Of a stretch of 64,000 nt of DNA, positions 57,391-64,000 are shown piece after piece. Origin of the DNA: Ricinus communis (taxonomy: Eukaryota > Streptophyta > Magnoliopsida > Malpighiales > Euphorbiaceae). The notes beneath the pieces are model-generated. The model made no database searches. It had not been told where the DNA came from and saw only the letters and a program-made list of their open reading frames with translations. The stretch is from assembly GCF_019578655.1 (NCBI RefSeq), contig NC_063260.1, forward strand, positions 29,226,888-29,290,887. The letters run 5' to 3'. The stretch's first letter is position 1; each line of letters starts with the position of its first letter. The translations under genes were made by a program, and so were the position numbers.

Positions 57391-59287
57391 TTAGAGTATG
57401 AAATTAATTGATATAAATTTAGAGATATAAATCTATATTTAGTCTAAAAAAATAACAGACACAAATAATTTATAAAAATTAAAAATCAACTAACAAAGTG
57501 TAAATTCTAATCATTCTAACACTAATTAAACCAAAATCTAAATATATTAACTTAACTTTACAGTTTTAAATTTATTTAACTACCAACTTAATTAAATCAA
57601 TCTAATTTCTAATATTAGCATATGGGGTAGGGAAGTAGGGGACAAACAACGACAATGGACAAAGCAGTGGCATTGTCAAAGGGGATGGTTGACACGTTGG
57701 ACTCAAATTGAACAACATCACATCACGTGCCATTAATAAAGGCAATGATTGTGTTTATTTTATATCGTAGATCACAAGCATCCTCTTGTTAGTATTTAAT
57801 TAGTACTTAATTAATTCTCTTGTCCCTCTGGATTTGGCAGTACTTAATTTGCTTAATTTTGTTTTGCTTTTCCCGATGCATTGCATATATATATATAGAA
57901 ATTAGTGTCAAGCCGATTTTACAATAAAGAAAAAGAAAAGAGAGAGAGAGATATCGAGGGAGTGTTTCAACAGTTGATTGAACGATTCATGTGGAACAAA
58001 GACCGACTGCTTGATTCTTATTTTAAGTGTCGTGTCACTTGAGAGGGTTAACTAGAAGAAATAAGAGTGTTTGATTCAAGAGAAAACATAGAGGGAAAAT
58101 AGAGAGAAAATAGTGTAAACGTTATTGGGATAGAAACTAAATTATGTTGTCATTCATATTTATGGTCTCACTAGCCACACAATTGATTACTAAAAAAAAA
58201 TAATTAATTCTAACCTTATAATACCGACCGACTATATTTTAAATCTAAAAAATATATTAGAGCTCTCAATTTTTAGCACTAAAAACCACAGTTCCAACTT
58301 TTATGTTAATAATACACTATAATAAAAGACTAAATTTTTCTTTCAAAAGAAAAAGGCCAATTTTTATTTATATTAGATAATTTTATTACAAATTGTTATT
58401 AATTATAGTAAATATCTTAACTGATAGATGAATAATTAATATATATTTATTAATTTTAAATAATAAATTATTAAATATAAAATACACACTTATTTATTTT
58501 TGAAGTACTTGATATAAGAATTTCACTAATTTTATTTCTAGTCCTAAATTGTAAAGACGGGAACTAATAATAGACGGTTTGATCCTAAACTAACTTGTGA
58601 TAGGCCTAATGGGCTTGATTTAATTTCCAACATTATGGACTGGGCCGTCTCGCAAGAAGGAAAAGAAATGTCTTTCCATCGAGTAAAGTGGGTATATGCT
58701 TAAATGTCTTTTATTTAGAGTTTATAAGTTTGCGAGTTAAATATGGGTCCATTGTAACTACATCCCATTATTTTTCTGAACCTTAAAATTTCAAAACATT
58801 ACCTAAAAAGAAACAAAAAATGTAACTAAAAAGAAGAAGGTTCAGACATGAAAATTCAAACTCTTGCTTTGAGAAAGAAAATAATAATAAAAAGGAATTT
58901 GAAACCATGATACAAAGAAAGAGTGTATTATATTTGAAGTCCCATTGCTTTTGTTGGAAAATATTTTAAGTTTAAATCTCTTTTATATACTAATTAATAT
59001 TTTATTTTTACAGCGATGCAAGGAAATGGCTACTATTGTTAGTCAAGTGTCAAATGAAAAAAGTCTATTACTTATATGCCGTTGGTAGATTTATATTATA
59101 ATATTCTTAATATTAATATATATTTTTTTGTATAATAATTGAAAGAGAAAAGAGATGCAATATTTCATATTTACTGTGTCAGACATTTTATATTCTTCCC
59201 CTTTTGAGATTTTTAATTATATAATTCGCTATCATAATATAAGTAGTTGAACTAATAGAATTTAAATCTCCTAAAGTATGCTCATTT

Positions 59288-59289
<2 letters not shown>

Positions 59290-59330
<41 letters not shown>
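59290..59330. repeat. (AT)20 microsatellite
   Basis: An uninterrupted AT run of about 41 bases, followed by CATACATT. It lies about 450 bases upstream of the SnRK2 TATA box. Confidence 0.95.
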
Positions 59331-59334
<4 letters not shown>

Positions 59335-59778
59335 CATTAAGCGACAATAATGCTGGCATATGATGAAAGTGTTTCATAATGGCCCATGCAAATGAATAAC
59401 ATATATTAGCAATGTTTAAAAAAGAAAACCACCAACGAACCACCGATTTCCGTCAGAGAGAAAGGGTCCTGGTAGTGCCAGAATTATAATTAATTAATAA
59501 CAGTACGAAGGTCCTAAATATGGTTAACTCATCAAAGCCCAATTGCAATCATTAATATTTTTAAAAGCATTAGCAAAACATCGCACAGATCCATATACAT
59601 GAACATTCCACTAATAAAGTATATACTATATTCGAAAAACACACAAATTGAAGTCTTTTTGTTTTTGTTTTTAAAAAGAGAGACGCTAATACTGGCCAAG
59701 TGTCAGATAACGTAAGCTGCTGTGCTACTGTTTAGTGTCGAAGTCGGCGTTACTGCGGGTGAAACTTGCAAGCCACAC

Positions 59779-59786
59779 TATATAAC
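59779..59786 (+). promoter_or_regulatory. SnRK2 TATA box
   Basis: CTATATAAC on the plus strand. Transcription is expected near 59810, giving a leader of about 570 nt unless a leader intron is removed. Confidence 0.6.
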
Positions 59787-59915
59787 AAACGTGTCTTTGA
59801 AAATTCTCGTGTGCCATTTTATAGATTATTGAGACGTGATCTCTGTTGTTACTCTTCAATTGTCGCTTTCTTCTTTATTTTCAAACAATTTCCTTTTCTT
59901 TTCTCCCTCTTGACA

Positions 59916-59981
59916 ATGACCCAATCTCTAACACTTTGCTGTTCTGTTTACTATTTCTCTGTAGGCGTTTTCTACACATAA
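59916..59981 (+). other. Upstream ORF in the SnRK2 leader (21 codons)
   Basis: The only ATG between the inferred transcription start and the SnRK2 start codon opens a 21-residue frame (MTQSLTLCCSVYYFSVGVFY plus Thr) ending at TAA, 59979-59981. The rest of the leader to 60377 is strongly pyrimidine-rich and lacks ATG. Confidence 0.5.
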
Positions 59982-60377
59982 CTTCAGTAGCTTGTTTCTC
60001 CGCAGTTTGTATTGAGCTTAAACTCTGTTTTTACCTCTTTCTGAAGAAGACCCATATTTTAATTTAGTTGTTAGGTGGTCTTCTTGCTTTCAGAGAACCT
60101 TTCTTTACGTGTTATTATCTGGGTCGGTCTTTGTTTTCTCAAATTTTTAATTCATTTGTTTGTTTGTTTGTTGAGGCTTGTCATTTGTACTTGGTCCAAG
60201 TCATCTTTCTTTATAAGTCTTTCTCTTTCTCTACTTCTCTCATTTGTTCCTTTTTTTCTTTTCCCTTTTTCCTCTGGGATCAGTACTCGGTTGTTTGTTT
60301 GTTTACAATTTTCCTTTCTCAGTTGGTGTGTTTTCAACAATTTTGCCTTTCCCTTCTCGTATTGTGAGTGGGTGGGA

Positions 60378-63300
60378 ATGGAGGAAAGGTATGAGCCAAT
60401 TAAGGAGCTTGGTTCTGGAAATTTTGGAGTGGCAAGGCTAGTGAGGGATAAGAAGTCAAAAGAGCTTGTTGCTGTAAAGTACATAGAAAGAGGGAATAAG
60501 GTAATATTTCAATTTAAATTCCTTCTATCAATTCATTTAGATTGTCTTTTTTCTTATTTTACTCCAGTTGTTCTTTTAGTAGACGTTATTATAGAGTAAG
60601 GATTTCTTTTTTCTGGAAAAAGTAAAAATGTCTGCTTAAAATAGTCAAACTAGCTCTTTGAAATATTTATGTCATCTTTATTAGTTCATTTCCTGTTAGT
60701 TAAAGTCTATTACTACTTTTGACAATATGAAGTAGATTGCTGAACGGATTTTGGATTTTGAAAATGGACCTATTTCATATTTCATTTTGGGTAAATTCTT
60801 GTGTTCAATAGTTGCCTTGGACTGTATGCCTCAATGCGTTTGAAGTACATTTCATTACTAATAAGTAGTTGCTAGTTTCTTTTCCTTATTGAAAGTTGGG
60901 CATCTTGCTGGTTGGCTGTTCTTGCTTAGAAACTTGGTGAACAAAAAACACAGATGTTTTATCAGAAAGTTAGAATATAGTATATATCTTTGTATGACAT
61001 CCTATGTTTGAGTGAATTTAGCATATGTTCCCTTTGGGCCTAATATATCCGTCCAGCTTGGGTTTTAGACTGTCATATCAAATAAGATTCTGTTTTTCTA
61101 ATTCTTTTGAGCCTATAAAGTGTGCATGCTATCAATTGAGGTTACCAGCATGCTGCAGTGGGATAGCACATTGGTATATCATGTTATTGTGGATTGCTGC
61201 AGTTACTGCAATGATAACAGTTTAATTCTCCTAAACTTTCAAAATTCTGTTAGAAGATAATTATGAAGGTGCTATCTTCCTTTTGTTTCCAGTCAAGTGC
61301 ATGAATTTTGACTGAAAAATAAATCACATAAATTAATCTCCAAGCTCTTTTTCAGTTTAAGTATGATACAGTATGAACTTCTTCCTATTTTCATGAATGA
61401 AATGGTAGTGCAGAGGTGGATAACAAAATGTGTAAGGCCTTAAACCCCTTATTTTGCTGTCTGCAGAATGATTGCAATGTTTCTAGCAATAACAGTTGCA
61501 TTTGTATGTTATTTTACATATAAATCAGTAGTTACTTCAACCTTTAAATATCTATGATTTGTTTGTTGTTCATTTTTGGCTCTGCTTTGTTTCATTTCTT
61601 CAACTTATATGTTAATTGTAGACCATAAAATTAAGACTCCAAAATAAAAGAAAGTGTTCATTTACTGATCTAACTGAGCTAGATGTTGATTAATGTCAAA
61701 ATGCTATCTAAGCATTGTATATGCTGTATGTATTTTGGCATTTTTCTTGCTGAATACTTCTATTTCTTTTACTTCCCCTGGTACCATGATAATCATCATG
61801 ACTTGGATTTGCAATTTTAGATTAAGCTATGGAAAAATGCTACATGTGCTGTTTGATGATGTTTATATTACAATATGCTGTTTGAAGCCATCTTGGATGT
61901 GAATGTGGAAGGACATTCATTCACTGATTTAATGTCATTTATTAATATTATCTCTTCAATTTTCTAATATGAGTTGGTATATTTCAATTTTATGATTGCG
62001 AATCCTGTTTCTGGTGTCAGATTGATGAGAATGTCCAGAGAGAAATTATCAACCACAGATCTTTGAGACATCCAAACATTGTCAGGTTCAAAGAGGTAAT
62101 AGATCAATTCTGTTCGTCTTATTGGATTGACCATGTTGGTCTTTTAGGAATGCCTTCTAATTGAACCCTACACTTCTTACAACATTTAACCTTGTCTGGA
62201 CTGGATCTAATGGCAATAAAATCAAGTCTTGGAATAGATTTTGGGTCCTGCTGATGACGTATTTTGTCACCAAATTTTGCTGATAAAATGCCATAAGTTA
62301 GTCTCTAGGAAACCTTTTCTGTTTTCTTTGTTTTTGTATATTTGTTATAACTGCTTAGCGAATACTGACTCATCAATGACAATGCTCTTTACAGTTGCCT
62401 TTTATATGAGTCTTTAGTTCTAATGTAAACATGCATGTAGACATGCAAACAGATTAGTTCTATTTTCAGGATGAATATACACCTAAGTCTAGCAAACCAA
62501 GAAATCTCTTTCTATTGAAATTAATCTATCAATATTAAAAGCCTATTTTTTGGTTAAAGTCCTATATAACTCTGGGTTCTGTGTAATGAACTCGAAGACA
62601 TTATTAGTTTTAGTTTGTTGCATGCAGTGGCTTTTCTGAGAATTTGATTCTGCATTCTTGTGGTTGTTAACTTGAGACTTGTCATCACTCCAAGCAGTCA
62701 CTTTGTTTAACAGCATCTCAAATGATATAAAGGTTCATCCATTGCTTGATTAGAAAATCTGGACATGTAAAGTAGGAGTTATTTACATGGTTCAAAACTT
62801 TGCGACCCAGTCTCTATACATTGCAACATCTTTGTTGGAATGAGATGACCTCCTTGTCTCAGACAACAGGATGTTCATATCTTTTGCCAATACATAGGTA
62901 ATGTGAGAATATTGCAAAAGTAAACACTAAAACTAATTTTGATCTGCTTTCGGGTATTTATTTATATATCTTCCTTTTCCGTTAGCATGTTTTCCCTGTG
63001 ATGATTTTCTAGAAAGACATTTATGTTAAGAGTCAGCAAGAAAAGGCACCTTGCAAGCCATGAGATATGGTCCTGGGACGACTTTTGATACTGTTGCAAT
63101 AAGATAGGAACAAAGCCAACACGTTCTGCAAATCCTGTACCTGTTCAGTTCACACATTTCCCAATAAGTTCTTAATTTCTAAAAGCTTAACCCACAACCA
63201 AAGTACATGCAGGAAGATTTTCTAAAATTATCCTCTGTCAACAAATTCATGCATGTTGGTAAGCTAGCCATGTGAGGTATCCACCTTAGCGTGACCAGGT

Positions 63301-64000
63301 TGAATAAAAAGCATCAGATTAGTCCAGAAGGCATGTAGAAGAGACCTTTTTTGAGTTGAGTATAACACAAACATGTTCTAAGAGATTTCATTTTCCAACA
63401 GGTTTTATTGGCACCAACACATTTAGCAATCGTCATGGAATATGCAGCTGGTGGTGAACTCTTTGCAAGGATATGCAATGCTGGTCGATTTAGTGAAGAT
63501 GAGGTTTTACAGCTCTAGCTTTTGTCTTGTTGGATGATTTTATATCAAATATAATAAGCAGCTGGAAATCTAATTGGGAAATCATATTCACTACAGGCAA
63601 GGTTCTTTTTCCAGCAACTAATTTCTGGAGTCAGCTACTGTCATTCCATGGTATGACATATGAAATTTCTTCTTTTTTTCTTTCCTCTTTTTGTTATGTT
63701 ACAATTCTCTTGTGCCATTTGTTGCTTTGTGAAGGAAATTTGTCACAGGGATCTAAAACTAGAAAACACACTTTTGGATGGCAGCCCTACACCACGACTT
63801 AAGATATGCGATTTTGGTTACTCCAAGGTAAATTCTGTTTGATGTAATTTTTCTTCTGCAGTCTACCTTTAGTTATTTATAATTTGATTTCGCATTTTGA
63901 AGTGCATTTTATAATTTCAGTCAGCTTTGTTGCACTCACAACCCAAATCAACAGTTGGAACGCCAGCGTATATTGCTCCTGAGGTCCTATCACGAAAGGA
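60378..64000 (+). CDS. SnRK2 family Ser/Thr kinase, N-terminal part (cut by window edge)
   Basis: Six exons fall in the window: 60378-60500, 62021-62095, 63402-63503, 63597-63650, 63735-63827, and 63921 to beyond 64000. They encode about 175 residues of an expected 330-360. The start [20 protein letters not shown] has the glycine loop GSGNFG (12-17), and Lys34 in VAVKYIE binds [11 protein letters not shown] gives catalytic Asp124, DFG begins at Asp144, and [13 protein letters not shown] is the activation segment. The exon pattern and sequence ([35 protein letters not shown]) are SnRK2. These kinases are activated by osmotic stress, some also by abscisic acid through PYR/PP2C control. The sequence looks nearer subclass I/II (SnRK2.1/2.4/2.7/2.8, SAPK1/2) than the strongly ABA-activated subclass III. 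The C-terminal acidic domain that would settle this lies outside the window. Confidence 0.95.

Larger units (their letters stand above)
52600..59770. other. Large divergent intergenic region CBL/SnRK2
   Basis: About 7 kb of AT-rich DNA with no gene recognised. Less AT-rich islands lie at 54400-54720, 55680-56010, 57620-57960 and 58600-58690. The open frame at 55785-56006 has no recognised family. The tandemly duplicated element block at 56623-57390 and a (TA)20 tract are listed separately. A CACGTG lies at 57724-57729 and site II-like motifs near 58605-58650. Confidence 0.55.

Noticed and set aside
57651..57677. GACAATG/CATTGTC hairpin as a microRNA precursor
   Set aside because: The arms are only 7 bases with a 13-base loop, far too short for a plant microRNA foldback.
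60075..60377. N-terminally extended SnRK2 protein
   Set aside because: The frame is open but begins with GTG, has no ATG, and the extension is not like any SnRK2. The ATG at 60378 gives the canonical N-terminus. Kept only as a leader observation.

Overview
The window is nuclear DNA from a eudicot plant. It is AT-rich throughout, genes are far apart and split by many GT..AG introns, and every gene I can reconstruct belongs to a plant family. The species cannot be fixed from the sequence; a woody rosid would fit but that is a guess. I rebuilt nine protein-coding genes exon by exon. All splice phases agree, and eight run from start codon to stop. Coordinates for each gene give the coding span (start codon to stop codon, introns included); exon limits are in the evidence text.

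Layout: 1-5020 intergenic with a 59-bp tandem repeat inside an inverted-repeat element. 5021-12112 (-) NPSN11, a Qb-SNARE. 15727-19976 (+) a CLASSY3/4-type SNF2 protein of RNA-directed DNA methylation. 21255-22877 (+) ribosomal protein eL43 (RPL37A), with site II and telo-box promoter motifs. 23725-27501 (-) a membrane-anchored MORN-repeat protein. 27502-34624 intergenic. 34625-37350 (-) casein kinase 2 regulatory (beta) subunit. 39703-43018 (-) mitochondrial ribosomal protein mL53, whose last nine residues lie on a 30-nt exon beyond a 2.9-kb intron. 43670-45864 (-) a CCDC97-like protein. 47305-51668 (-) a CBL1/CBL9-type calcineurin B-like calcium sensor with eight coding exons. About 8.7 kb without genes follows, then 60378-64000 (+) the first six exons of an SnRK2 kinase, cut by the window edge.

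The genes do not form an operon or cluster; each has its own promoter. The functions are vesicle fusion (NPSN11), DNA methylation (CLSY), translation in cytosol and mitochondria (eL43, mL53), and kinase/calcium signalling (CK2 beta, CBL, SnRK2). CBL1/9 and SnRK2 both act in abscisic acid, salt and drought responses, but their closeness here may be chance. The CK2 beta-CBL linkage and the eL43-CK2 beta linkage match, from memory, linkages in Arabidopsis, so this looks like an old conserved block.

I found no new multi-gene system, CRISPR array, tRNA, rRNA or intact autonomous transposon. The more unusual things are small: a family of short inverted-repeat elements with copies in introns and intergenic DNA, several local tandem duplications, a double G-box upstream of the CBL gene, upstream ORFs in the CBL and SnRK2 leaders, a NAGNAG acceptor in CLSY, and extreme exon sizes in mL53 and eL43.
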